This document shows, one piece after another, positions 30,353 through 40,571 of a stretch of DNA of 64,000 bases; the first letter of the stretch is position 1, and the number at the start of each line of letters is the position of its first letter. The translations under genes were made by a program, and so were the position numbers. Below the pieces are notes generated by a model. It saw only the letters and a program-made list of their open reading frames with translations. It did not search any database and was not told where the DNA came from. This DNA is from an uncultured Gammaproteobacteria bacterium (GTDB lineage Bacteria > Pseudomonadota > Gammaproteobacteria > GCA-002705445 > GCA-002716945), in NCBI GenBank assembly GCA_902632305.1, contig CACPCG010000003.1, positions 124,001-188,000 on the forward strand. The letters are read 5' to 3'.

Positions 30353-31609
30353 ATGAATCTAACAGAATTAAAAGATAAGCCAATTCAAGAACTCGTAGAA
30401 ATGGCAGAAAAAATGGGAGCAGAAAACGTCGGTCGTCTCCGCAAGCAAGATATCATATTTTCTATCCTCAAAAATCACTCCTCTAGTGGAGAAGATATTT
30501 CTGGTGGTGGAGTATTAGAAATTCTTCAGGATGGATTTGGTTTCCTAAGAAACTCCAGCAGCTCTTACCTAGCCGGGCCTGATGATATTTATGTCTCACC
30601 GAGTCAAATAAGAAAATTCTCATTAAGAACAGGAGATACTGTTGCAGGAAAAATCAGACCCCCTAAAGAGGGTGAAAGATATTTTGCTCTTCTAAAGGTT
30701 GATAATGTGAATTTTGATTCCACAGAAAATGCAAAGCATAAAATACTTTTTGAAAATCTTACACCACTTCATGCTAATCAAAGACTAAGGTTAGAAGTTG
30801 GAAATGGAAGCAGAGAGGATATATCTGGTCGACTAGTTGATATCGCTGCACCTATCGGTAAAGGGCAAAGAGGGCTTATTATTTCACCACCAAAAGCTGG
30901 TAAAACTATTATGCTTCAACAAATTGCTCAAAGCTTAACAACAAATAACCCAGAAGCCATACTGATTGTTCTATTGATTGACGAAAGGCCTGAAGAAGTC
31001 ACAGAGATGTCGAGAATGGTTAAAGGAGAAGTCGTGGCAAGTACTTTCGATGAACCCGCTAACAGACATGTTCAAGTAGCTGAGATGGTTATAGAAAAAG
31101 CAAAAAGATTAGTCGAGCATAAAAAGGACGTGATAATACTTCTTGATTCAATTACACGTTTGGCAAGAGCTTATAATACAATTGCGCCATCATCAGGCAA
31201 AGTATTGTCAGGTGGTGTTGATGCTAATTCCCTTACTAAACCAAAAAGATTTTTTGGAGGAGCAAGGAATATAGAAGAAGGTGGAAGCTTAACAATTCTT
31301 GCGACTGCTCTGATAGATACTGGTTCTAAAATGGATGAGGTTATATACGAGGAATTCAAAGGAACGGGTAATATGGAAGTTCATCTAGATAGACGAATAG
31401 CAGAGAAGCGAATTTATCCAGCTATCAATATCAATAGGTCAGGCACAAGAAGAGAAGAGTTGCTCACAACTCCTGATGAACTTCAAAAAATATGGATACT
31501 AAGAAAAGTTTTACATTCAATGGATGAGTTAGATGCGATGGAATTCATGCTAAATAAATTACAAGCCACAAAAACAAATTCTGAGTTTTTTGAATCAATG
31601 AAAAAGTAA
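30353..31609 (+). CDS. rho: Transcription termination factor Rho
   Basis: Hexameric RNA-dependent ATPase and helicase, 418 residues. The N-terminal Rho-N domain ([22 protein letters not shown]) is followed by the RNA-binding cold-shock-like domain ([15 protein letters not shown]), then the ATPase with P-loop PPKAGKT, the R-loop region and the Q-loop ([11 protein letters not shown]). ATG with no obvious Shine-Dalgarno. Only two bases separate its stop from that of convergent purD. Confidence 0.99.
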   Translation: MNLTELKDKPIQELVEMAEKMGAENVGRLRKQDIIFSILKNHSSSGEDISGGGVLEILQDGFGFLRNSSSSYLAGPDDIYVSPSQIRKFSLRTGDTVAGKIRPPKEGERYFALLKVDNVNFDSTENAKHKILFENLTPLHANQRLRLEVGNGSREDISGRLVDIAAPIGKGQRGLIISPPKAGKTIMLQQIAQSLTTNNPEAILIVLLIDERPEEVTEMSRMVKGEVVASTFDEPANRHVQVAEMVIEKAKRLVEHKKDVIILLDSITRLARAYNTIAPSSGKVLSGGVDANSLTKPKRFFGGARNIEEGGSLTILATALIDTGSKMDEVIYEEFKGTGNMEVHLDRRIAEKRIYPAININRSGTRREELLTTPDELQKIWILRKVLHSMDELDAMEFMLNKLQATKTNSEFFESMKK

Positions 31610-31611
31610 AC

Positions 31612-32943
31612 CTACTGCCCTATATCTTCCCTGAAGAAAACTAACTCACTATCTTCATCAGTCATTTCTTCGTCTTTAAATACTCTAATTTTTTTTATGT
31701 TTTCGTAAGCTAATCTAATGCACTCATCTTTGTTTTCACTATATGTATTAATTGACAGAATTCTTCCACCTATGGATTTTATTTTTTTATTGATAAGTTT
31801 CGTGCCAGAATGAAAAATTTTTAGACTCTTGCTTTGATTCACTTGAGAAATATCTAAGAAAAAATCTTTCTCATAGTTACCCGGATAACCTTTTGCCGCT
31901 AATACAATTGTACATACATAGTTTTTTTTGGAATCAATATCTATAATATTAAGATCTCGAGTCTTACTGAGTGGATTATTTTCAATCAAATCGAGTAAAT
32001 CAATCTCATTATTGTGCAAATTCATCATCAAGTTTTGAGTCTCTGGATCACCGGATCTGCAGTTATACTCTAAAATCTTAATATCTCTTTTGGTGATCAT
32101 GAGGCCAAGGTAAAGAAAACCAACATAATTCTGTTTAGTTCTCTTCATAATGTCATTAATTGCGACAATTGTTTTCGATAACAATTTTTCAATTGCTATA
32201 TGATTTTTGAAGATGGTATTTTTATGATTCTCTAATATTGGATGACTAACTGCACCCATTCCACCAGTGTTTGGCCCTGAATTATATTCATCTCTTGACT
32301 TATAATCTTTTGTCCACGGTAAACATATTTCATAAGTAGGTCCACGGAAATTACAAATGTATATTGCAGATAATTCTTGTCCGACAATGAAATCCTCGAT
32401 TACAATTTTACTATGTGATTTTGAATTAAAGAGTTCATTTAGGGCAGACAAAGCCTCATCTAAATTTTGACAAATTATAACTCCTTTTCCTGCTGCCAGA
32501 CCATCTGCTTTCAAAACTTTCGGGAATGTGGTGCTTTGACAAAATTTCTCTGCTTTATGAATATCTGAAAACTCCTGAAAATCTGCTGTTGATATTGCGT
32601 TGTCTTTCATAAATTTCTTGGAGAACGCTTTAGATCCCTCTAGGATTGAAAATTCTTTTGTTGGTCCGAAAATATTTAAATTTGCATCTTGAAAGCTATT
32701 AACTAATCCATCTACTAAAGGAGCCTCTGGGCCTACAATTGTTAAATCTATATGTTCTTCTTTGGCAAATTTTATCAGATCAGAATGATGCTTTTCGTCT
32801 ATGTTAACATTTGTGATGTTGTCCTCTAGTGCAGTACCACCATTTCCGGGACATACGAAAACATGAGAAACCCTATCTGATAATGACAGTTTCCAAGCAA
32901 TGGCATGCTCTCTTCCGCCTTGTCCGATAATAAGTATTCTCAT
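31612..32943 (-). CDS. purD: Phosphoribosylamine-glycine ligase PurD
   Basis: ATP-grasp enzyme of purine synthesis making GAR, 443 residues. The N-terminal ILIIGQGGREHAIAWKL, TIVGPEAPLVDG, KADGLAAGKGV, the GPNTGGMGA loop and EYNCRSGDPETQ are diagnostic. It follows purH by five bases. The C-terminal tail after residue 420 is slightly longer and more charged than in E. coli PurD (429 residues). Confidence 0.97.
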   Translation of the reverse strand: MRILIIGQGGREHAIAWKLSLSDRVSHVFVCPGNGGTALEDNITNVNIDEKHHSDLIKFAKEEHIDLTIVGPEAPLVDGLVNSFQDANLNIFGPTKEFSILEGSKAFSKKFMKDNAISTADFQEFSDIHKAEKFCQSTTFPKVLKADGLAAGKGVIICQNLDEALSALNELFNSKSHSKIVIEDFIVGQELSAIYICNFRGPTYEICLPWTKDYKSRDEYNSGPNTGGMGAVSHPILENHKNTIFKNHIAIEKLLSKTIVAINDIMKRTKQNYVGFLYLGLMITKRDIKILEYNCRSGDPETQNLMMNLHNNEIDLLDLIENNPLSKTRDLNIIDIDSKKNYVCTIVLAAKGYPGNYEKDFFLDISQVNQSKSLKIFHSGTKLINKKIKSIGGRILSINTYSENKDECIRLAYENIKKIRVFKDEEMTDEDSELVFFREDIGQ

Positions 32944-32948
32944 GTATT

Positions 32949-34505
32949 CTAATGCCTAAAAACTCTCAATCCGCTGAACGCCATCGATATTTTATGGGAA
33001 TCGGCTACTTTAATTATTTCTTTGTCTTTAATCGATCCACCTGGCTGTAAAATACTACTAACACCAATTTTTTTAGCTAGATCAATGTTGTCTCTAAAAG
33101 GAAAAAATGCTTCAGAAACCATTACACTGCCGTTAAGTTTGACACCACTTTTTTTTGCTTTGTCTTTAGCAATTGTTGTTGAATCGATTCTGCTCATTTG
33201 TCCAGCGCCAATTCCAAGAGTAGTTTTATTTCTGGCGAAAACTATAGCATTTGACTTAACAAATCTCGAAACCTTAAATGCAAACAAAAGATCTTCAACC
33301 TCTGTCTTGGTTGGTTTTCTCTTTGTAGGATAAACTAAATCTTTTTTAGATAATATCTGCGTATCAGAATTTTGAATTAAGATTTTATTTTTTAGCGATC
33401 TTATATCGTACTCATCTCCATCATTTTTTGATTGCTGAATGACAAGAATCCTGACATTAGGTTTATCTTTTATGACAGACAAACAATCTTTTGATATACC
33501 AGGAGACAATATTACTTCTACGAACTGATTCTTAATAATTTTATTTAATAATTTAGAAGTTAATTTTCTATTAAAAGCAATAATTCCACCAAAAGCTGAT
33601 GTAGGATCACATTTAAAGCTATTTAAGTATGCTTTCTCTATAGTCATACTCTCAGACACACCACAAGGATTAGCATGTTTTACAATTACACATGCTGGGT
33701 TTTTAAATTGTTTGACGCATGAGTATGCACTCTCTGAATCTACTAGATTATTATACGATAATAATTTTCCTGATTTTTGAGAGAAATTAAAACCACTGAG
33801 TCGTGTATTCAAAATTTTGTAAATAGCTGCTTTCTGGTGTGGATTTTCACCATATCTTAAATTATTTAATTTTTTAATCGTTAATGAGATCTTATCGGCA
33901 TCCAGAAGATTAGTTTTAGTGCTCTTTTTAGATAAATACTCACTTATGACAGAATCGTAATGCGACGTATGCTCGAAAACCTTTAGAGCTAATCTTTTTC
34001 TAGTGGTAAGACTTGTATTCCCTTTGTTGATTAATTCATCAATAACTAAATCATAATCATTTGGATCAACTAGTGTCGTAACTCTTTTGTGATTCTTGGC
34101 TGCAGCTCTAAGCATAGTTGGTCCGCCAATATCTATATTTTCAATAGCATTATCATAACTACAATTAGTTTTTGATATTGTTTGCTCAAAGGGATACAGA
34201 TTTACTAGCACAAAATCAATGAGTTTATAATCATCCTTCAGATTGGATAAGTCACTTGATTTTTTAGCAAGTATACCAGCATGAATTATCGGGTGAAGTG
34301 TTTTAACTCGGCCACCTAAAATTTCATCGAATTTTGTGAAATCGGAAATGGACACATTTGATATCTTGTGTTTATTGAGATATTTGGCAGTTCCACCTGT
34401 TGAGAGAATTATATAGCCACAACCTACAAGTTTTTTAGCTATCTTCTCGATATTTGTTTTATCTGAGACACTGATAATTGCTATCTTGTTCCCTGATTCC
34501 GTCAT
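32949..34505 (-). CDS. purH: Bifunctional AICAR transformylase/IMP cyclohydrolase PurH
   Basis: Last two steps of IMP synthesis, 518 residues. The N-terminal IMP cyclohydrolase domain has SVSDKTNIEKIA, STGGTAKYL and GGRVKTLHP. The C-terminal transformylase has LRYGENPHQKAA, the catalytic KHANPCG, and DNIDLAKKIGVSSILQPGGS. ATG start at 34505, three bases after fis, so the regulator Fis and purH-purD form one unit, as in other gammaproteobacteria. Confidence 0.97.
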   Translation of the reverse strand: MTESGNKIAIISVSDKTNIEKIAKKLVGCGYIILSTGGTAKYLNKHKISNVSISDFTKFDEILGGRVKTLHPIIHAGILAKKSSDLSNLKDDYKLIDFVLVNLYPFEQTISKTNCSYDNAIENIDIGGPTMLRAAAKNHKRVTTLVDPNDYDLVIDELINKGNTSLTTRKRLALKVFEHTSHYDSVISEYLSKKSTKTNLLDADKISLTIKKLNNLRYGENPHQKAAIYKILNTRLSGFNFSQKSGKLLSYNNLVDSESAYSCVKQFKNPACVIVKHANPCGVSESMTIEKAYLNSFKCDPTSAFGGIIAFNRKLTSKLLNKIIKNQFVEVILSPGISKDCLSVIKDKPNVRILVIQQSKNDGDEYDIRSLKNKILIQNSDTQILSKKDLVYPTKRKPTKTEVEDLLFAFKVSRFVKSNAIVFARNKTTLGIGAGQMSRIDSTTIAKDKAKKSGVKLNGSVMVSEAFFPFRDNIDLAKKIGVSSILQPGGSIKDKEIIKVADSHKISMAFSGLRVFRH

Positions 34506-34508
34506 TTT

Positions 34509-34763
34509 TCAAACACGAATGCCATATTCTTTTATTCGTTTGATGAGCGTACCTCTATTAATCCCCAAATATCCAGCAGTTTTTGTCACATTACCCTTTA
34601 GATGACTGAGAACGGCAGAAATAAGTGATTTTTCAACCTCAGATATAAATAAATTATGCATGTTACTAACGCCCTGTCCATTCATTTGGCTAATATACGA
34701 TAAGGTCTCATTTTTGATGATTTTGCTAATAGAATAATTCAAATTTTTACGTGTTTTTTTCAT
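34509..34763 (-). CDS. fis: DNA-binding protein Fis
   Basis: Nucleoid-associated regulator, 84 residues. The C-terminal helix-turn-helix is complete: about residues 57-82, GNVTKTAGYLGINRGTLIKRIKEYGI. The dimerisation helix (FISEVEKSLISAVLSHLKG) precedes it. Length is close to the 98 of E. coli, with a shorter N-terminus that retains only part of the beta-hairpin arm. fis is usually preceded by dusB; here it is not, and a 221-base spacer lies upstream instead. Confidence 0.95.
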   Translation of the reverse strand: MKKTRKNLNYSISKIIKNETLSYISQMNGQGVSNMHNLFISEVEKSLISAVLSHLKGNVTKTAGYLGINRGTLIKRIKEYGIRV

Positions 34764-34984
34764 TTCTCCGAAAGTTACCCCATGGATATGTTTTAATATC
34801 CTTATTGAATAAAATAAGACGACCTAAATATATTACAATTTTAATTAGAAACTATAAAGTAAAATTATACTTTTTATTTTTTGATATACCCTTGAATCTT
34901 TTACCCATAATGTCGTAAACAGAGTGATAATTATTAAATCAATGTTAGAATGATTATAAAAATCAGAAACTGCCGGTCTAATTA
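34764..34984. other. Longest intergenic gap; divergent promoter region of fis
   Basis: This 221-base AT-rich stretch separates fis (minus) from the NDUFA9-like SDR gene (plus). I found no credible ORF, tRNA or strong hairpin; a 6-bp stem AAAGTA/TACTTT at 34856-34873 is too weak to call. fis promoters are usually heavily regulated, so control sites may be hidden here. Confidence 0.5.
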
Positions 34985-35923
34985 ATGAAAAATTTATCAA
35001 AATGTGTGATTTTCGGAGGTACAGGGTTCATTGGCTCTAACCTAGCTAGTAAATTAGCATCACATGTTTCCGAAATAGTTGTTTTAACACGTAATCCAGA
35101 CGCGCACAAGTCTCTCAAAATTATTCCAAACCTAAGTTTAGTAAAATCAAATTTAAATGATGAAAGAAACATAAGAGATAATTTATCAAATGCCGACTTA
35201 GTTATAAATACTGTTGGAATACTAAATGAGTTTGATCAAATCAACACTTATGAAAACCTACATTATCAACTAGTAAAGAAGATATCTAACGCTGTTAAGT
35301 CTAATGGGGTAAGGAGGCTACTCCATATTAGCTCATTAAATGCGAAACAGAATGAAACGAGTAAATATTTGCACACTAAGGGATTAGCAGAGGATTTCAT
35401 TATGTCTGAGACGTCTAAATTTTGTAAAGTAACTATATTTAGACCCTCAATAGTGTTTGGAGAGAAAGACTCATTTTTTAATAAATTTGCGACAATACTT
35501 AAATTCTCACCGATACTTCCTCTGGCATGTCCATACGCAAAATTTCAACCTATCTATGTAGGTGACTTAACAGATTATATGATAAAAACAATTAATGATG
35601 AGCAGACATATGCTCAAAAAATTGATGCAACCGGACCAAAAGTATACTCATTCATTGATCTAATTAGACTGACCTTGAGTGTAATGGATATGTATAGAGT
35701 GATAATCCCTCTTAATCATATGTTCTCGAAACTTCAGGCTCGTGTATTTCAAAATCTACCGGGAAAAATTTTTACGATGGATAACTATAATTCTCTACAA
35801 TTAGATAGCACGAGTAACTCTGGATTTATAGGAAGTACTACAGTTGAAGATCTATTGCCAAAATATCTTATACTAAATGATAAAAGTCGACACCTAAGGC
35901 AAAAGGCAGGTAGAAAAAAATGA
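34985..35923 (+). CDS. Complex I NDUFA9-like atypical SDR protein
   Basis: NAD(P)-binding Rossmann protein of 312 residues in the extended/atypical short-chain dehydrogenase family related to the NDUFA9 subunit of complex I. The nucleotide-binding motif is [11 protein letters not shown], with VLTRNP after strand 2, and LHISSL and [16 protein letters not shown] later. The classical catalytic YxxxK is only loosely present (YLHTK). Bacterial homologues are often encoded just before cca, as here, and may help quinone or complex I function. Its stop overlaps the cca start (ATGA). Confidence 0.85.
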   Translation: MKNLSKCVIFGGTGFIGSNLASKLASHVSEIVVLTRNPDAHKSLKIIPNLSLVKSNLNDERNIRDNLSNADLVINTVGILNEFDQINTYENLHYQLVKKISNAVKSNGVRRLLHISSLNAKQNETSKYLHTKGLAEDFIMSETSKFCKVTIFRPSIVFGEKDSFFNKFATILKFSPILPLACPYAKFQPIYVGDLTDYMIKTINDEQTYAQKIDATGPKVYSFIDLIRLTLSVMDMYRVIIPLNHMFSKLQARVFQNLPGKIFTMDNYNSLQLDSTSNSGFIGSTTVEDLLPKYLILNDKSRHLRQKAGRKK

Positions 35924-36987
35924 AAGTATACCTTGTAGGGGGTGCCATTAGAGATAAGTTGCTTGGTCTTGAGCCTAAAGAAAAAGACTGGGTAGTTGTT
36001 GGCAGCACGCCTAATGAAATGAAAGAAAATGGTTTCAAACAGGTTGGCAAAGATTTTCCTGTTTTTATTCACCCTAAATCAGGGGAAGAGTATGCACTTG
36101 CAAGAACAGAGAGGAAATCTGGACATGGTTACACTGGTTTTGAATTTAATACTGACTCTAGCGTGACACTTGAAGAAGATTTAGAAAGAAGAGATTTAAC
36201 AATAAATGCAATTGCTGAAGATGAATTTGGAAATCTAATTGACCCTTTTAAAGGGCAAGAGGATATAACAAATAAAAAGCTCAGACACGTATCCGATGCA
36301 TTCTCTGAGGACCCTCTGAGAGTGCTCAGATTAGCTAGATTTAAAGTTAAATTCAGTGATTTTTCGATAGTGCCAGAAACAGTACTTAAAGTTAGAGAAA
36401 TCGTTAATTCAGGAGAATTAAACCATCTGACAGGGGAGAGAATTTGGCTTGAATTATACAAAAGTGACGATCCTTTTGAATTCCACAAAGAATTAGCTTC
36501 ATTGGGAGCAGCTGAGACTATAGGAGCTGATTTTATTTATAATCCAGTTAAACATAAAGAAATGATGCAAGGATTAAAGCCTGTAAGTAAATTGCACAAA
36601 TTGGCATGTTTTATTTATGCTGAGAATATATCTAGTGAGGGAAAAATTAAAATTCCTAATGAGTATAGAGATTTGTCTGAATTATTTGAACAAACTTATA
36701 ATGTTTTGAATTATGAGCCAGACATAGATAAATACGAAGCACTTATTGATTTAGTAAATAAACTTGATATCAGAAAAACAGAGAGATTGAATAACTTCCT
36801 TGAATGTCTAGAGAATAAATCTCGTGTTAAGTTTCTAATAAATTTTATAGAAAGAATAAAAAGTTTTAAGCTCAAAAAAGACGATCAAAATAAATCAAAT
36901 AATGAGATAGTGCAAATTGTAAAAAATTCTCATAGAAAAATAGCTCAAGACTATCTCAGACAATATTTAGATACTCAGCAGAACTAA
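35920..36987 (+). CDS. cca: CCA-adding tRNA nucleotidyltransferase (HD domain apparently lost)
   Basis: Class II nucleotidyltransferase adding CCA to tRNA 3' ends, 355 residues. The N-terminal catalytic domain is intact: [18 protein letters not shown], the ALARTERK region, [10 protein letters not shown] and [11 protein letters not shown]. In gammaproteobacterial Cca the C-terminal half holds an HD phosphohydrolase (HDLGK...HHGHE). Here the sequence passes from [11 protein letters not shown] directly to [17 protein letters not shown], and no HD motif is seen, so the phosphatase activities are probably gone. It overlaps the convergent uppP end by 21 bases. Confidence 0.93.
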   Translation: MKVYLVGGAIRDKLLGLEPKEKDWVVVGSTPNEMKENGFKQVGKDFPVFIHPKSGEEYALARTERKSGHGYTGFEFNTDSSVTLEEDLERRDLTINAIAEDEFGNLIDPFKGQEDITNKKLRHVSDAFSEDPLRVLRLARFKVKFSDFSIVPETVLKVREIVNSGELNHLTGERIWLELYKSDDPFEFHKELASLGAAETIGADFIYNPVKHKEMMQGLKPVSKLHKLACFIYAENISSEGKIKIPNEYRDLSELFEQTYNVLNYEPDIDKYEALIDLVNKLDIRKTERLNNFLECLENKSRVKFLINFIERIKSFKLKKDDQNKSNNEIVQIVKNSHRKIAQDYLRQYLDTQQN

Positions 36988-37734
36988 TCCAAGTAAAATT
37001 CTGTAGATAATGTATGGGGTAAAAGTTATTTTACTTATAGAAGATATAAAAAAGTGAATCGTTAGATACGAAGCGATAAATGAAAATGATACGCCAAGAA
37101 GGTGTTCATTTAATAAATTAGTATCTCCGAGTTGATATAATTTAGCAGACTGATACACGGTCGCCATAATGAGTGCTGGTATTGATAATAAAAAGGCAAT
37201 TTTTATGGAGTCATCTCTACTGAATTTAAAAAATAATGCTGTCGTAATTACGATACCAGATCTCGATACTCCTGGAATAATAGCTAAAGCTTGCATCACA
37301 CCAATAATAATTATTGCGTACATACTCATGGTTTTGAAATTATTAAATTCACTTCTTTGTCTTGCGTCTGCGATATATAGAACAATCGCAAATAGAATTG
37401 TCATTAAAGCAATAGAATTTATAGACCTCATGTACATAGAAACAAAATCCATAAACCCAAGTGCTACTATAGGTAGAGGAATAGATCCAATTATGATTAA
37501 TCTTATATAATTTTTTCCCTCACCAGAAACTGATAAAATCTGACATACTTCCTTTCTATAATAAGTAAGAATAGCAAATAATGAACCGGAATGAAGTGCA
37601 ATATCAAAACCTAAACCCCGATCTGGCATTCCCATCATATTAGACATGACGATTAAGTGTGATTGACTGGATATCGGTAAAAACTCGGTGATACCTTGTA
37701 TTATGGCAAGAAGTATTATTTGCAAAGTTTCCAT
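36967..37734 (-). CDS. uppP: Undecaprenyl-diphosphatase UppP (BacA)
   Basis: Membrane pyrophosphatase recycling undecaprenyl diphosphate for peptidoglycan and LPS synthesis, 255 residues with about eight hydrophobic segments. The two signature motifs are present: [15 protein letters not shown] near residue 14 and PGVSRSG near residue 154, with catalytic glutamate, serine and arginine. ATG start at 37734, immediately following the methyltransferase stop. Confidence 0.96.
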   Translation of the reverse strand: METLQIILLAIIQGITEFLPISSQSHLIVMSNMMGMPDRGLGFDIALHSGSLFAILTYYRKEVCQILSVSGEGKNYIRLIIIGSIPLPIVALGFMDFVSMYMRSINSIALMTILFAIVLYIADARQRSEFNNFKTMSMYAIIIIGVMQALAIIPGVSRSGIVITTALFFKFSRDDSIKIAFLLSIPALIMATVYQSAKLYQLGDTNLLNEHLLGVSFSFIASYLTIHFFISSISKITFTPYIIYRILLGLVLLSI

Positions 37735-38856
37735 TTATAAAATTTCTTTCCTATTATACTCCCTAGTAGCTAATAATGAATTTGCATAATTCTTTGTAAT
37801 TACGAGTGCCTTAAATACGTCACCCATGGCATTAGATAATATAAGATTTTTAATTTTATTCATCTCAATCAGTTTATCCTCTGCATTAAATGATTTTTCT
37901 TCAAATACGTCTAGTATACCTAAATTAATCAAAAACTTTGATTGCTCTAAATAACCTGATACATCTAATTTGAGATCCCTAAATGCACTAGCTAGATGTG
38001 AAAAATTAACAAATGTAGATATATCTTGCATGCCAATATTTTCTAGAGGGTTAAAATTAGCTGAATGATTATGAATACAAACCAGAGTCCCAGTATCACG
38101 ATCTGGCAAAAAGTATTCTCTTGCGTTATAACCATAATCAACTATGAAAACTACACCTTTTTCCAAAATATTATTAATTTTATCAGCCCATAATTTATAA
38201 TTTAGATTTACTTCACTCTCGTACTTTTCGTATTTTAATAAAATATTATGTATATTCAAATTTTTAAAAATATCTGTAAATCTACCTGTTTGATTTTTCC
38301 AATGGAGTTTAAACTTATCCTGATAATCAATAAAAAGCTGGAAGATTTTTCCATTATCAATTTTAAATCTCTCAGTAGGTAAAATATCGAAGAATTCATT
38401 ACAAATTATAAGTCCATTAATCTTAACTACCTCATCATCACCCTCCCATCTCACAATGTTTTTTAATTCTGGTATTTTTTTGTTAATGTTTTCACTCTGC
38501 AAATCGATTAATTTTTTGGATGTCTCAATTATATAATATGTCTCAGGAAGAGCTTTCTTCATTGATAAATGCTCTAATATTGAAATGACTAGACTTCCGT
38601 CTCCAGCTCCAACTTCTAGTATTACCGGGTCAGTCATTGAGTCACGAAGTTTAATAAACTCGTTGGAGATAGAAGCTCCATAAAGATTAGATGTTATCGG
38701 AGATGTTATGAAATCGCCATTTCTCCCAAATACTTCTCTATTATTATAGTAACCATACTCATCATGAAAAAGGACTAACTCCATATACTCAGCAAAAGAC
38801 ATGATTCCAACTTTAGAAATTCTGTCTGATATAATTAATTCTATTTCAGATTTCAT
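37735..38856 (-). CDS. SAM-dependent methyltransferase of the MidA/NDUFAF7 family
   Basis: 373-residue protein of COG1565. Landmarks are the N-terminal FAEYMELVLFHDEYGYYNN, the SAM-binding EVGAGDGSL, ICNEFFDILPTERF, and VFIVDYGYNAREYFLPDRDTGTL. The mitochondrial homologue methylates an arginine of the complex I subunit NDUFS2. With the NDUFA9-like gene nearby, a role in complex I assembly is an attractive inference. It is directly upstream of uppP with no spacer. Confidence 0.88.
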   Translation of the reverse strand: MKSEIELIISDRISKVGIMSFAEYMELVLFHDEYGYYNNREVFGRNGDFITSPITSNLYGASISNEFIKLRDSMTDPVILEVGAGDGSLVISILEHLSMKKALPETYYIIETSKKLIDLQSENINKKIPELKNIVRWEGDDEVVKINGLIICNEFFDILPTERFKIDNGKIFQLFIDYQDKFKLHWKNQTGRFTDIFKNLNIHNILLKYEKYESEVNLNYKLWADKINNILEKGVVFIVDYGYNAREYFLPDRDTGTLVCIHNHSANFNPLENIGMQDISTFVNFSHLASAFRDLKLDVSGYLEQSKFLINLGILDVFEEKSFNAEDKLIEMNKIKNLILSNAMGDVFKALVITKNYANSLLATREYNRKEIL

Positions 38857-38904
38857 AATGATATGTTCTAATATAGTTTAGATTTAGGATTTAAGCTATC
38901 AATT

Positions 38905-39648
38905 ATGACTAAGAGAATTAAAACTGTACTTATCACCGGGGGTGTAAAGAGGATTGGCCTATCAATTGCGAGGTTACTTCATACAAATAATTATAATATC
39001 ATTATCACTTATAATAAATCATCTAAGCAAGCAAGAGAGATTCTTAATGAGTTGAATAAAAAATCAAAAGACTCATGTAAAATTATCAAAGTTGATTTCT
39101 CTAAAATCCAAAATTTCTCTGACTTTTCTGAGAATGTTTTAAAATATTATGGGAGATTAGATGTTTTAATTAATAATGCATCAAGGTTTTATCCTACAAA
39201 AATAAATCAAGTTAATCAAAAATCATGGTTAGATTTGATAGACACTAATTTGAAATCACCACTAATGCTAGCAAAAATATTCTATCCGGAATTAAAGAAA
39301 AAAAGAGGTAATATTATAAATATTATCGATATTCACATAGATCCACCACTTAAAGATCATATAATATATAATATTAGTAAGGCAGGGCTTTTAGCGTTAA
39401 CAAAAACACTTGCAAAAGATTTAGCACCTCAAGTTAGAGTCAACGGTGTGTCACCTGGCGCTATAATGTGGCCTGAAGCTGATGAAAATAAAACTCAAAA
39501 GAAGAGAGAGATACTATCTAGAATTGCTCTAAAGAAAATCGGTGATCCGATAGACATAGCAAAAGCTGTAATGTTCCTGGTTGAGGATGGTAATTATATA
39601 ACGGGACAGAATATAAATGTAGATGGTGGACGCAGATTAAACATGTAA
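38905..39648 (+). CDS. folM: Pteridine reductase / dihydromonapterin reductase-like SDR
   Basis: Short-chain dehydrogenase of 247 residues: cofactor motif TGGVKRIG, NNAS at the end of strand 4, the catalytic YNISKAG, and the C-terminal GQNINVDGGRRL. The arginine in the TGxxxRxG motif and a D/H-containing active site loop (IDIHIDPPLKDHIIYN) favour pteridine reductase over ordinary 3-oxoacyl reductases. Nearby folK and folB support a role in pterin or folate reduction. The stop is immediately followed by the convergent DUF3429-like gene. Confidence 0.83.
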   Translation: MTKRIKTVLITGGVKRIGLSIARLLHTNNYNIIITYNKSSKQAREILNELNKKSKDSCKIIKVDFSKIQNFSDFSENVLKYYGRLDVLINNASRFYPTKINQVNQKSWLDLIDTNLKSPLMLAKIFYPELKKKRGNIINIIDIHIDPPLKDHIIYNISKAGLLALTKTLAKDLAPQVRVNGVSPGAIMWPEADENKTQKKREILSRIALKKIGDPIDIAKAVMFLVEDGNYITGQNINVDGGRRLNM

Positions 39649-40083
39649 TTATTTATATATGTAATTTGGTATAATAAGAAATAAACACAAAACAATAGTA
39701 ACTGGTATTCTGATATAACTAATATAGAATTTCGGTGTTACACCCCGCAGATAGATAATAAAATCAAAAAACAATTGTAATATTAGGGAAATTACTAGAT
39801 ATAATGAAATTTGAAAATAACTGAAATCCATAAGCACACCAATCACAATCAAGAAAGAGATAAGACTTGGAGTAGCACCATATAATGTCAATACTAACGA
39901 ACCACTGTCAGATATTTTCCAATTTATGGCTCCAACAAATGTGAATATAATTAATGTATAATAAACCATGAAATCTAGAAGTATCTCTGTTTTTATATCT
40001 TGAAGGATAAGTAAGTCAAGTAAAGCATACAAAGGTGGTAGTAAACCTAGATATGCAATAATAGCTTGTGCTATAAGATTCAT
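39649..40083 (-). CDS. DUF3429-like integral membrane protein
   Basis: 144-residue membrane protein with five or so hydrophobic segments. The segment YTLIIFTFVGAINWKISDSG resembles the FLGGVHWG signature of DUF3429/TMEM69 proteins, whose function is unknown. Its ATG overlaps the folK stop (ATGA), so it is cotranscribed with folB and folK. The assignment rests on one motif and topology. Confidence 0.65.
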   Translation of the reverse strand: MNLIAQAIIAYLGLLPPLYALLDLLILQDIKTEILLDFMVYYTLIIFTFVGAINWKISDSGSLVLTLYGATPSLISFLIVIGVLMDFSYFQISLYLVISLILQLFFDFIIYLRGVTPKFYISYIRIPVTIVLCLFLIIPNYIYK

Positions 40084-40571
40084 AATTGTTCTATTTTAAT
40101 TTCACCAATAATTAACTTTTCTATCTGATGACTATCAAAAATTTCTTTATTACTCAAATTAAGTTTTGGATGAATAAAATCAGGTGCAATGTCTACAAGC
40201 GGTTTTAGGACAAAATCATAACGTATTATCTCTTCTCGAGGAATAGTTATTTTTTCAGACTCAAAAATTAAATTATCATAATAAAGTATATCTATATCTA
40301 GGGTTCGAGAGCTAAACTTTTCTTCACTAAATGTTCTTCCATGTGTTGTCTCAATTTCATTAAGTATTTTTTTCAAATCAGATAAATTTTCTTGTGCACT
40401 AAAACGACAAACTAAGTTGTAAAAGTTTGGTCCTGAAAATCCCATAGAATTAGTCTCGTAGACTGGTGATGTTATTAAATTCTTGAACTTTTTTCTAAGT
40501 ACATTCATACAGGACAAGATATTCTTCTCTCTATCAACATTACTTCCAATTCCAATATACACCTCACTCAT
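40080..40571 (-). CDS. folK: 2-amino-4-hydroxy-6-hydroxymethyldihydropteridine pyrophosphokinase
   Basis: HPPK of folate synthesis, 163 residues. IGIGSNVDREKNI near the start, VYETNSMGFSGPNFYNLVC, and the signature SSRTLDIDILYYDN followed by the IPREEIIRYDFVLKPLVDIAPDFIHP segment are diagnostic. The ATG overlaps the folB stop by four bases. Confidence 0.97.
   Translation of the reverse strand: MSEVYIGIGSNVDREKNILSCMNVLRKKFKNLITSPVYETNSMGFSGPNFYNLVCRFSAQENLSDLKKILNEIETTHGRTFSEEKFSSRTLDIDILYYDNLIFESEKITIPREEIIRYDFVLKPLVDIAPDFIHPKLNLSNKEIFDSHQIEKLIIGEIKIEQL

Noticed and set aside
34856-34873. AAAGTA/TACTTT hairpin followed by T-rich sequence upstream of fis as a terminator
   Set aside because: No plus-strand gene ends there, the stem is weak, and T-runs are common in this AT-rich gap.
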